Position numbers and translations under genes: made by a program. This document shows positions 26,059 to 34,152 of a stretch of DNA of 37,881 nt, piece by piece. The stretch comes from Spirochaetota bacterium (lineage in GTDB: Bacteria > Spirochaetota > UBA4802 > JAFGDQ01). Each line of letters starts with the position of its first letter. Within the stretch, counting starts at the first letter, position 1. The notes beneath the pieces were generated by a model. It was not told the DNA's origin and searched no databases. It worked only from the letters and a program-made list of their open reading frames with translations. The stretch lies in the NCBI GenBank assembly GCA_016934735.1, contig JAFGSG010000082.1, forward strand, positions 1 to 37,881, in the 5' to 3' direction.

Positions 26059-26796
26059 CTAATTACTTTTCTTTTTACTTTTTTTCTTTATCTTATTATC
26101 TTTAAAATGACCGTGACCCCTAAAAGTATCGGAATTGCTTGTTCCGTCTGTCAGATAAACCAGCCTCCGCGCTTTCTCCATGACCATCTGATCGTGTGTT
26201 GAGAATAAAAACGTGATATTTTTCTTATGATTGAGATCGTGCATAAGGTCAAGAAGCAAAGCGCCGGTCTTCTGGTCGAGATTAGCGGTCGGTTCATCCG
26301 CCAGAATTATTTCCGGTTCGGAAACGATTGCACGCGCAACTGCGACTCTCTGCTGCTGTCCGCCGGATAACTCCTTTGGAAAACGATTAATATATTCTCC
26401 AAGACCGACTTCTTCTAATATCCTGGTGGATCTTGTAGTTCGTTCTTCCTTAAGAACACCCTGAAGCAGCAATACATATTCGACATTCTCAAGTGCTGTA
26501 AGAACCGGTATAAGATTATAAGCCTGGAAAATAAATCCAATCCTGTGCAGCCTCAAATCCGATAGTTCCTTCTGATTCAGTTTGTTAAGATCGTCATTCC
26601 CAACCCGTATTTCTCCGGCGGTCGGCCTGTCGAGGCCGCCGATTATATTCAACAGTGTGGTCTTTCCCGAGCCGGACGGTCCGGCTATTGCTGAGAATTC
26701 TCCTTTTTTTATTGTTAGGTCAATGCCTCTGATAGCCGGCACTTCGAGACCGTTAAGCTGGTAATTTTTATAAAGATTTTTGATAGATATCTGCAT
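26059..26796 (-). CDS. ABC transporter ATP-binding protein (LolD/MacB type)
   Basis: A 245-residue ABC ATPase of the LolD/MacB/FtsE group. Walker A is at residues 39-47 (GPSGSGKTT), the signature at 143-149 (LSGGQQQ), Walker B at 163-168 (ILADEP), and the H-loop at His201 (STHD). It should power the two FtsX-type permeases encoded upstream. The C-terminal 22 residues are an unusual tail: [10 protein letters not shown] followed by a Lys-rich [11 protein letters not shown], absent from typical LolD. AAGGAG precedes ATG 26796. The gap to the permease gene is 12 bases. Confidence 0.93.
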   Translation of the reverse strand: MQISIKNLYKNYQLNGLEVPAIRGIDLTIKKGEFSAIAGPSGSGKTTLLNIIGGLDRPTAGEIRVGNDDLNKLNQKELSDLRLHRIGFIFQAYNLIPVLTALENVEYVLLLQGVLKEERTTRSTRILEEVGLGEYINRFPKELSGGQQQRVAVARAIVSEPEIILADEPTANLDQKTGALLLDLMHDLNHKKNITFLFSTHDQMVMEKARRLVYLTDGTSNSDTFRGHGHFKDNKIKKKSKKKSN

Positions 26797-26808
26797 AAAT
26801 TGTTCTCC

Positions 26809-28044
26809 TTATACGTAATTCAGCGCTTCCAGAGGCTTTATTCTTGCAGCCTTTACTGCAGGATACAGAGCAGCAACTATGGTTGTTGACATTACGATAA
26901 CTGTCGCCATAACAATATCCATTGTTTTAATAGACGGGTATATTATGCTTCCTGTGCCCCACATCCTCATTGATTCGATAAAGAAGGAGAAGTCCAGCCC
27001 AACATTCGACAATACCATTGTGCAGATCGTTCCCATAGAAACACCTGCAGCAAGACCGATTAGGCCGAGATTGACGGCTTCAAAGATTACAATGAAAAAT
27101 ATCCATGACGGTCTGGTACCTATGGATTTCATTACACCTATCTCGTGGAAACGTTCCATTATTGCCATTACGAGAGTATTCGCAATAGAAAAAATGACTG
27201 TAATAAATATAATTGAAAAGAAAATGTACATCATTGCATCCATGAATTTGACTGCACTCACAAGATTGGGAACCATGTCTTTCCATGTCAGTATTTCAAG
27301 ATCCGGATTGCCGATCTTTGAAATCAATAATTTCTTAACAGCATCGACATCCTTTTTATCTTTAAGAAGTATATTGATCTCGGTAATATTTTTATCAAGC
27401 CCGGTAATCTCCTGCATTTTTCTCATCCCGGCAAACACAACGAATTTGTCAAAGCTGTCCACAGGCGTCTGGAAAAATCCCTTTACTGTCATTCCGATTC
27501 CGACGATTTCGTTATTCTTATCCTGAATCATAAGCACTAGCTTGTCGCCTATTAAAAGGTCCAGCTTTTTTGCCATTGATTTTGAAATAAGGATAGAGCC
27601 TTCTGATGGGGAATCGAGAAACGCACCGCCGTCTTCTTTTATCGTATAATCGCTGATCTTTGATATTGTTTTTTCTTTTTCAGGGTCTATTCCATAGACC
27701 AGTACTCCGCGTGAGGCTTCGGCTGAGCGCACCATGGCCTGCACCTTGAGACGCGGGGCATATGAACTGACATAATTTTCTTCCATGATTATTTTTTCAA
27801 TTCCCCTGGCAGGAAGAAAATTATATTCAAGCTTCATGGTATCCTGGAATCCTTTTTGATGAATGGCTATGTGACCGATGGATGTGCTTATGGTGTTTTC
27901 CACAGCCTGATTTATCATTCCGTTAAGCAGACCTATAGACAGAATCATCGCAAATATTCCAAGCCCTACAGACAATATGACGATCAGGGATCTTCGCTTC
28001 TGCCTCCACAGATTTCTCCAGCTAATCAGTATTAATGTTTTCAT
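26809..28044 (-). CDS. FtsX/MacB-type ABC transporter permease (second of pair)
   Basis: A 411-residue permease with the LolC/MacB layout: one N-terminal membrane helix (about 20-45, SLIVILSVGLGIFAMILSIG), a large periplasmic domain (~50-265), and three C-terminal helices. The FtsX signature is FHEIGVMKSIGTRPSWIFFI. It is related to, but clearly distinct from, the permease at 28140, which suggests a heterodimer like LolC/LolE. It lies 95 bases after that gene and 12 before the ATPase. GGAAAGG precedes ATG 28044. Confidence 0.9.
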   Translation of the reverse strand: MKTLILISWRNLWRQKRRSLIVILSVGLGIFAMILSIGLLNGMINQAVENTISTSIGHIAIHQKGFQDTMKLEYNFLPARGIEKIIMEENYVSSYAPRLKVQAMVRSAEASRGVLVYGIDPEKEKTISKISDYTIKEDGGAFLDSPSEGSILISKSMAKKLDLLIGDKLVLMIQDKNNEIVGIGMTVKGFFQTPVDSFDKFVVFAGMRKMQEITGLDKNITEINILLKDKKDVDAVKKLLISKIGNPDLEILTWKDMVPNLVSAVKFMDAMMYIFFSIIFITVIFSIANTLVMAIMERFHEIGVMKSIGTRPSWIFFIVIFEAVNLGLIGLAAGVSMGTICTMVLSNVGLDFSFFIESMRMWGTGSIIYPSIKTMDIVMATVIVMSTTIVAALYPAVKAARIKPLEALNYV

Positions 28045-28139
28045 AAGTTAATTTCCTTTCCAGAGCATTGCTTCATGACTCAAATTGTATAAAATACCTT
28101 TCTTCATCTCGGCAATAGTAACTTCTAAATACTATCTCC

Positions 28140-29381
28140 CTATAAATGCCTTATCGCATCAATAGGATTTAACTTTGCTGCCTTTCTGGCAGGGAATACC
28201 GAGAACAGCAGGCACAATATAAGTGTAACCATTGCAGTTACTATGCCGTTCAACATGCTTGCATCCGCAGGTACCACGAGCATATTAATTGATAAAACCG
28301 CCATTTCATTTGCATAACCCGAAAAATCCAGCGGATTAACATAGAAATAATAACATACAGCATATCCCAGTCCCAGACCGCCGATTATTCCAAGTATTGT
28401 TATTATCAGTGATTCACACAGCACCATTCCCATTACCTGCCGCGGCGCTGTGCCTATTGAAAGCATAATACCAAACTCGCGCATACGCTCGAATATCGAC
28501 ATATGTATTGTGTTCAAAATCCCGAAAGCAACTATCATAAAAAGTATAAAGTCAAATATATATGCATTGACATCATCCATCACGATGAACTGAACCATCT
28601 CCGGCATAAGTTCCTCCCAGCCGAGAACCTCAATGATTTTATTATCGATGTGCTTTTTAATATTCCCCCTGACGACGCCAGTATCGGATGAAGATCTAAG
28701 CCTGAGCGCAATGGAATGGATATATCCCATCATGCTGAATGTTTCTTCCGCCTGGGAAATCGGCATGATTATCATCCCCTGATCATACTCCTGGTTCCCG
28801 GCATTGAATAAGCCGACAACCGTGAGTCTTTCCGCGGCTATTGATCCGTCAAAACCCTGCGATATCATCGATATTGTATCTCCGACATTTGCTCCAATAT
28901 TTTTCGCAAGAGTCATACCCATTATAATACTGTTCCTGTCTCCGGGAAGCAGATATCTGCCGCCTTTGAGTATCTTCGAATGCAGGTTGGAAACGCTTTT
29001 CTCCGTTACAGGATCAACTCCCTGTATCATTGTCCCGGCCGTGGAATTTTTAAAGGAAAGAAGACCTTCAGCATGAACACGCAATGTGTAACCCGAGATT
29101 CGTTCATCGTTTTTCAGGGCGTTGATAAGCTTATTCTCCGGCTGAAAGGCATAGTCGATTGTTCTGTTATCCCAGTAACCTTTTTCGTGTATCTGGATAT
29201 GTCCGGTATTTGTTGCGGCAGCATCTTCTATCATCCGGTCATGGCCGCCTTTTGCAACGGCGTTCTGGAACAGGATTACGCTGCATCCCACAATTATAGT
29301 CAGGAGGGTGAGAATCGTACGCCTTTTATTCCGCCAGACATTTCTCCATGCGAGTTTTAATACAATCTCACGATTCTTCAT
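28140..29381 (-). CDS. FtsX/MacB-type ABC transporter permease (first of pair)
   Basis: A 413-residue permease of the same fold: N-terminal helix (about 20-45), periplasmic domain, three C-terminal helices, and the signature MREFGIMLSIGTAPRQVMGM. The N-terminus, LAWRNVWRNKRRTILTLLTI, is typical of LolC/E-like permeases. The 5-base gap from the LolA-like gene indicates co-translation. Such permeases extract lipoproteins or other lipophilic cargo from the inner membrane rather than forming channels. Confidence 0.9.
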   Translation of the reverse strand: MKNREIVLKLAWRNVWRNKRRTILTLLTIIVGCSVILFQNAVAKGGHDRMIEDAAATNTGHIQIHEKGYWDNRTIDYAFQPENKLINALKNDERISGYTLRVHAEGLLSFKNSTAGTMIQGVDPVTEKSVSNLHSKILKGGRYLLPGDRNSIIMGMTLAKNIGANVGDTISMISQGFDGSIAAERLTVVGLFNAGNQEYDQGMIIMPISQAEETFSMMGYIHSIALRLRSSSDTGVVRGNIKKHIDNKIIEVLGWEELMPEMVQFIVMDDVNAYIFDFILFMIVAFGILNTIHMSIFERMREFGIMLSIGTAPRQVMGMVLCESLIITILGIIGGLGLGYAVCYYFYVNPLDFSGYANEMAVLSINMLVVPADASMLNGIVTAMVTLILCLLFSVFPARKAAKLNPIDAIRHL

Positions 29382-29386
29382 TCCTG

Positions 29387-30157
29387 TTATTTCCTTTGAA
29401 GATTCTGCAGTGTGAATATTTTATCCGGTATCGGCTTATTGTATACCGCATCCTTTATTTTCATAATGGTGAACTGATCATCTTTATTGACAGACTGCAT
29501 CTTATATAGAGTCGGTATAACCCTGTCGTGCATGGTTTTGAACTGTGAAAGTGTAAGTACCTTTTTCTTCACTCCATGCTCATTGTAAAATTCTTCCAGT
29601 AAAGGGAGATAATCGCTTTCCCTTGCATAATAAATTATCTTACCCCAGACAACTGCTGCATCGGGTTTGGGCGTAAGCTCTATCTTATAACATTTCTGAT
29701 TATTGATTGTCTCCATTCCGATTATTTTATGAGTATAGTCTATTTTAATGCTCGATTCTTTTACTATATCGTCGTTTGAAAAATCGGACCCCATCCATGA
29801 CTGGAGCATCATTGAGGGCGAAATCTTTATTGTCTGCTGAAGCTTCGGGACATACTGCCACATATTCTTTCCGATAAGCAGAAAGCGGTTACCGGCGTCT
29901 TTTTGAGGGGCATATATTTCAGCAAAAGATTTTCTCCGGGACGAAATCTCAAAGGATTTAAGCTTCATAGTCCTTGTCCATCTACGCGTTTTCACTGTAA
30001 TTTCCATGATCGCCTGCTGGGTGTCTCCCCGCATTGCCTTATCTGACTTTTCAATTATCTCATATGCGCTTATTTTTTCCTCAGGCACAGCATTACTCAT
30101 AACCGCAAACAAAAGTGATGCGATCATAATCGTATATTTACCTATATTTATCAGCAT
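29387..30157 (-). CDS. LolA-like outer-membrane lipoprotein-sorting protein
   Basis: A 256-residue periplasmic protein. A signal peptide (about residues 1-23, ending SNA) precedes the LolA/LolB-like half-barrel family often labelled 'outer membrane lipoprotein-sorting protein'. Visible family features: the SDKAMRGDTQQAIMEITVKT start, NRFLLIGKNMWQYVPKLQQT, a MMLQSWMGSDFSNDDI segment and KCYKIELTPKPDA. These hydrophobic-cavity carriers shuttle lipidated or hydrophobic cargo. This is the first gene of the six-gene operon ending in the barrel. ATG 30157 has AAGGGTA upstream. Confidence 0.88.
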   Translation of the reverse strand: MLINIGKYTIMIASLLFAVMSNAVPEEKISAYEIIEKSDKAMRGDTQQAIMEITVKTRRWTRTMKLKSFEISSRRKSFAEIYAPQKDAGNRFLLIGKNMWQYVPKLQQTIKISPSMMLQSWMGSDFSNDDIVKESSIKIDYTHKIIGMETINNQKCYKIELTPKPDAAVVWGKIIYYARESDYLPLLEEFYNEHGVKKKVLTLSQFKTMHDRVIPTLYKMQSVNKDDQFTIMKIKDAVYNKPIPDKIFTLQNLQRK

Positions 30158-30459
30158 AAAACATTACCCTTGATTATTATTTTTTACTAATATTATAATA
30201 TCTTTAAAATAATATTTCATATATATTCATGCAGAAATATGATTTTATCTATACGTCTCCATGGGGCAGTCAGATACCATATATTATAAACTGCATTATG
30301 ACATATTTCTTCAACTAATAATTTAAATATTTATAAAAAATGTCATGAAAATTCTATTAATTTCTTTAACTTTTAATTCGAAAATATCAATATAACTGTT
30401 GTGACCTAATTTATACGCTATAATTCAAACAGATACTATAAATAATCAGGAATAAAAAT
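30158..30459. promoter_or_regulatory. divergent promoter region between the envelope operon and the symporter
   Basis: These 302 bases separate the minus-strand LolA operon from the plus-strand symporter gene, so both promoters must lie here. Facing the symporter, a perfect TATAAT is at 30419-30424 with a weak -35 (CTGTTG at 30396-30401, 17-base spacer). Facing the operon, a TATAAT occurs on the minus strand at 30192-30197 without a clear -35. No strong operator palindrome is visible. Confidence 0.4.
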
Positions 30460-32211
30460 ATGCATTTAGCTCCGGTAGATTACTTTTTAATACTGATCTA
30501 TTTTATCATAACTTTCATTATTGCTATTTTCTTTTACAAAAGATCCGGGAAAAACACCGAAGAATTTTTTCTTTCCGGAAGAAACCTCCCATGGTGGATT
30601 GCCGGAACCACGATGGTTGCAACTACATTTTCCGCCGATACTCCTCTGGCCGTTACAGAGCTGGTAGCACAGAAAGGAATAGCAGGCAACTGGCTCTGGT
30701 GGAACATGGTAGCAGGCAGTATTTTTACCGTATTCTTCTTTGCAAAATTATGGCGGCGCGCAAATGTCATGACTGATGTTGAATTCATTGAGATAAGATA
30801 TTCCGGAAGACCCGCAGCTTTTCTCAGAGGTTTTAAGGCTGTTTATCTTGGTCTTTTTATGAACTGTATTATTATGGGATGGGTCAACGTAGCGCTTGCT
30901 GAAATATTAAAAAATATTTTCGGACTTAGTGAATATTTTGTAATTATCGCAGTTGTGATCTGCATGCTGATAGTTGGACTGTACTCCGCCGTATCCGGAC
31001 TATGGGGGATCGTAAAAACAGATTTATTTCAGTTCATCATGGCAATGGCAGGATGCATTATCCTTGCTGTAATTACAATCAACCTTCCGCAGATAGGGGG
31101 CATAGCCGGATTAAAAAATTCCCTTCCAGCCGGCACTTTTAATTTTCTCCCGGATGTGGGCTTAAACGCCAATCAAATAACAACCGGCATTATGACTATC
31201 TCAGCGAGCGCCTTTTTAGCGCACATATTCGTGCAATGGTGGGCATCATGGTATCCGGGTGCGGAGCCGGGCGGCGGAGGATATGTTGCCCAGAGAATGA
31301 TGTCGTCCAAAGATGAAAGGCATTCTCTGCTCGCAACTCTCTGGTTCTCAATTGCCCATTATGCGCTTAGGCCTTGGCCGTGGATCATTGTAGCATTGTG
31401 TTCGCTGGTGCTTTATCCTGACCTGCCTTTAGCTGAGAAAAAAACCGGGTATGTCCTGGCCATGAGAGATTATCTGCCTTCGGGGATCCTCGGGCTTCTC
31501 ATTGCCGCATTCCTTGCTGCATATATGTCTACGATTTCCACGCATCTTAACTGGGGCAGTTCCTACATTATGAACGACCTTTACAGAAGGTTTGTCAAAA
31601 AAGATGCGGCAGAAAAGCATTACGTAATCGCATCCAGAATAATCACCCTTGTTCTGGTCCTTGTGTCCAGCCTTTTGATACTTGTGATCAAGTCAATATC
31701 AGGCGCATGGTCATTCATCATTGAATGCGGAGCAGGCCTCGGACTTGTACTTATTTTGCGCTGGTACTGGTGGAGAATAAACGCATGGTCCGAAATAACA
31801 GCAATGATAGCTCCTTTCATAGCCTATACTGTTACAAAATATGTATTAAAAATTGAATTCCCCGAAAGCCTGTTTTTCATTGTATCATTCACAACTTTGG
31901 CATGGATAATTGCCACATTTATTACAAGACCGACAGACATGAATCATTTAGTTAATTTTTACAAAAGAGTTACTCCCGGAGGCATCGGCTGGGAAGCTGT
32001 CAAAAGATCCGGAAACTTGGCAGGCAGCTCCGATAAATTATTAAGCCTACTCGTTGACTGGATAATCGGAATAATAGTAATCTACACAGCCCTGTTCGGG
32101 ATAGGAAAAATTATATTAAATGATTATTTCACCGGCGGCCTTCTTTCAATTATTGCTGTAATTCTTTTCTGCTGGATGGGTTTTAGGCTCAGGCAGCATA
32201 AGAGTCTCTGA
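30460..32211 (+). CDS. sodium:solute symporter (SSS family)
   Basis: A 583-residue protein with about thirteen membrane segments. The start is typical of the family: DYFLILIYFIITFIIAIFFY, then NTEEFFLSGRNLPWW and the FSADTPLAVTELV stretch. The conserved core has MSTISTHLNWGSSYIMNDLY. SSS proteins use the Na+ gradient to take up sugars, amino acids, organic acids or other solutes; the solute here is not predictable. ATG 30460 has CAGGAA upstream. It stands alone and is followed by a converging cupin gene. Confidence 0.9.
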   Translation: MHLAPVDYFLILIYFIITFIIAIFFYKRSGKNTEEFFLSGRNLPWWIAGTTMVATTFSADTPLAVTELVAQKGIAGNWLWWNMVAGSIFTVFFFAKLWRRANVMTDVEFIEIRYSGRPAAFLRGFKAVYLGLFMNCIIMGWVNVALAEILKNIFGLSEYFVIIAVVICMLIVGLYSAVSGLWGIVKTDLFQFIMAMAGCIILAVITINLPQIGGIAGLKNSLPAGTFNFLPDVGLNANQITTGIMTISASAFLAHIFVQWWASWYPGAEPGGGGYVAQRMMSSKDERHSLLATLWFSIAHYALRPWPWIIVALCSLVLYPDLPLAEKKTGYVLAMRDYLPSGILGLLIAAFLAAYMSTISTHLNWGSSYIMNDLYRRFVKKDAAEKHYVIASRIITLVLVLVSSLLILVIKSISGAWSFIIECGAGLGLVLILRWYWWRINAWSEITAMIAPFIAYTVTKYVLKIEFPESLFFIVSFTTLAWIIATFITRPTDMNHLVNFYKRVTPGGIGWEAVKRSGNLAGSSDKLLSLLVDWIIGIIVIYTALFGIGKIILNDYFTGGLLSIIAVILFCWMGFRLRQHKSL

Positions 32212-32241
32212 AATAATATTTAATCTGTAATATAATATTAA

Positions 32242-32559
32242 TTATGATTTAATCATTGTTAAAAGCATTTTAAAGTTTTCAACAGCTTTTAATGCATGCG
32301 GTTCATGGGCAGGCATTATGATAATTTCACCCTGTTTTAAAAAGTAAGGCCTGCCTGAAATCCTGATTTCCGCCTCTCCGTCGAGAATCTGGACAAGCGC
32401 ATCGAAAGGCGCTGTATGTTCGCTTAAACCCTGTCCCTTGTCGAACGCAAATATGGTAACGGTGCCTGTCTTCTTTTCGATAATTGTTTTACTGACCACC
32501 GCATCTTTCTGATAATTTATCATATCAGGCAGATAATTCTGAATCAATTCATTGCTCAT
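32242..32559 (-). CDS. small single-domain cupin protein
   Basis: A 105-residue cupin barrel. Motif 1 is around SEHTAPFDALVQILDGEAEI and motif 2 around GEIIIMPAHEPHALKA, with His and Glu positions able to bind a metal. Small cupins of this type bind or sense small molecules or act as isomerases; no specific role is indicated. AAGGAG lies eight bases before ATG 32559. It converges with the symporter gene, 30 bases away. Confidence 0.85.
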   Translation of the reverse strand: MSNELIQNYLPDMINYQKDAVVSKTIIEKKTGTVTIFAFDKGQGLSEHTAPFDALVQILDGEAEIRISGRPYFLKQGEIIIMPAHEPHALKAVENFKMLLTMIKS

Positions 32560-33024
32560 TTTTATATCTCCTTAAAATTTCAAAAGCAACCATAAAAATA
32601 CAATTACTAATGCATTTTACAATAAACCATCTTAAAAATATAAATTTATATAGCTTTCCAAAAAAAATTATTTTTGATATAACTTGTAAAGAAAAAATAT
32701 TAAAATACTTATATTTTCCGGCAAGTTGAAGAAAGGATACTCTATTGTATGATTAATACAAATATTAACTCGTTATCAACAATAATCCTGATTCGATGAT
32801 TATCAAATTCCAAGTTATATCCAGTGTTTATTGCTGAATATACTTATAAAGAATAAAAGCATTAACATATTCGGAATATTTTTAAGCAATCAATAACATT
32901 TCCTGTAAAATATTTCTTTTATCGCTTCATTCGATGGAACAGCCTTTATATTCTCCATGGGAATACATATTTAAAAGGAGCAGGCCCGTTTGTCTGCTCC
33001 TTTGTATTTGCATGCGGATTTTTA
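32560..33024. other. intergenic region with terminator for the ArsA-like operon
   Basis: These 465 bases are AT-rich without a credible gene. The only clear feature is the terminator at 32974-33003; the promoter of the cupin gene should also lie here. Confidence 0.4.
32974..33003 (-). terminator. intrinsic terminator of the ArsA-like operon
   Basis: AAAGGAGCAG and CTGCTCCTTT pair perfectly over 10 bp around a 10-base loop. On the minus strand the stem is followed by TTTTAAATA. It lies 21 bases after the stop of the second ArsA-like gene. Confidence 0.7.
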
Positions 33025-34002
33025 TTATGCAAACAGATGCCCGATCATTCTGTTAAGCATATGCCCGCCTTTTACTTCTGTCTCGAGGAGCGGGATGGTT
33101 GCGCGCACATTGTCCTTGAATATGTCCCATATCTCTGCCATATGTTCGTCCTGCATTTCCACCCTGTGACGCACAAATTCGGCAGCATCCTTACCCACCT
33201 GTTCCTTCTGAATGATACCATTCACGATTACACCTCCTACGGGAATGCCGAATTCGACGAACCAGTTGATGAAGCGCGTAATAACAGCGATAGGCAGGCT
33301 TTCAGGAAGAGTCACGAAGAAAAACGATGTCAGATCCTTATTCGTTAGCAAAGACTGTGCACGTGCCATCCTGTCCTTGAAGTTCAGCAGATAATCCATA
33401 AGAGGATCAGCCTGTTGTTTTTTCGAGAAAGAAAGCAGTTCGCGAAGGGACTTTGCCTCTTCCCTGCTTTTCAGCATTTTATCCACCCAAAGAGAATAGA
33501 CCTTTGACATGCCGAGAAGCCTTCTCGCGTTCGCGGTAGGTGCAGTGTCGAACACATAGAAATCGTATTCATCCTTAAACATAATGTCCGTCATGTTCTC
33601 AAACATTGCGGATTCCTCGAATGCTGGATTCATTGTGGCAGATTCCACAAACTCGTCCGCCTTTGTTGTAAGATCAGCGAACTTAAGGAACCAGTTTATC
33701 TTTTCGCGTATATCCTGCTTCGAACGCTCAATAGTATCCTTTGTGTCTATTTCGAAAGCATGGCAGAGTTTTTCATCACACACAACAGCAACTTTACCGA
33801 ATACATCACATTCAAGAAGATTCGACAGGCTATGGACAGGATTAGTGGACGCAAGCAGAGTTTTCCTGCCCTGCTTGGCAGCCCACAGCGCAGCAGTGCC
33901 TGCCATCACAGTTTTGCCGACCCCGCCCTTGCCGCCGAAGAATATATATTTTAACTTCGGATGTTCTTTCATGTACTGAGTCATACCTGTTGTAATACTC
34001 AT
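33025..34002 (-). CDS. ArsA/Get3-like ATPase B, with catalytic Asp replaced by Asn
   Basis: A 325-residue single-domain ATPase of the ArsA/Get3 (SIMIBI, MinD-related) family. The deviant P-loop is intact at residues 23-31 (GGKGGVGKT). The switch I motif, normally STDPAHSLSD, reads STNPVHSLSN: the Asp equivalent to yeast Get3 Asp57 is Asn54, the same change as the known ATPase-dead Get3 D57N. Switch II, normally DTAPTGHTLR, reads DTAPTANARRLL. No CxxC zinc motif or arsenite cysteine triad is evident. It follows ATPase A, with a 150-base gap holding a large inverted repeat. I infer it binds nucleotide but hydrolyses poorly alone, working as a heterodimer with ATPase A. AAAGGAG precedes ATG 34002. 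Not an arsenite pump component by context. Confidence 0.85.
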   Translation of the reverse strand: MSITTGMTQYMKEHPKLKYIFFGGKGGVGKTVMAGTAALWAAKQGRKTLLASTNPVHSLSNLLECDVFGKVAVVCDEKLCHAFEIDTKDTIERSKQDIREKINWFLKFADLTTKADEFVESATMNPAFEESAMFENMTDIMFKDEYDFYVFDTAPTANARRLLGMSKVYSLWVDKMLKSREEAKSLRELLSFSKKQQADPLMDYLLNFKDRMARAQSLLTNKDLTSFFFVTLPESLPIAVITRFINWFVEFGIPVGGVIVNGIIQKEQVGKDAAEFVRHRVEMQDEHMAEIWDIFKDNVRATIPLLETEVKGGHMLNRMIGHLFA

Positions 34003-34042
34003 ATCAAGACTCCTTTAAAAATATTATCATCCCCCAGGTTGG

Positions 34043-34132
34043 CGGTTAAAACTATCAGTAATTTTTGAGGACTGTCCGAGTCATCCAAGTTATTGTTCGA
34101 GTTCCGCAGAAAATTACTGATAGTTTTAACCG
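34043..34132. repeat. 90-bp inverted repeat between the two ArsA-like genes
   Basis: The 23-base arms at 34043-34065 and 34110-34132 are perfectly complementary (CGGTTAAAACTATC at the outer end of the left arm), separated by 44 bases that contain smaller inverted motifs (TCCGAG, TTCGAG). It fills most of the gap between ATPase A and B, so the polycistronic RNA would fold into a long stem. It may be a MITE-like insertion or an element that sets the expression ratio of the two subunits. The sequence does not match the other two repeat families here. Confidence 0.75.
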
Positions 34133-34152
34133 GCCACTACTATGTAATACCT

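Noticed and set aside
26879-27526. 215-residue plus-strand frame
   Set aside because: Antisense to the FtsX-type permease; Ile/Thr-rich low-complexity composition and no ribosome binding site.
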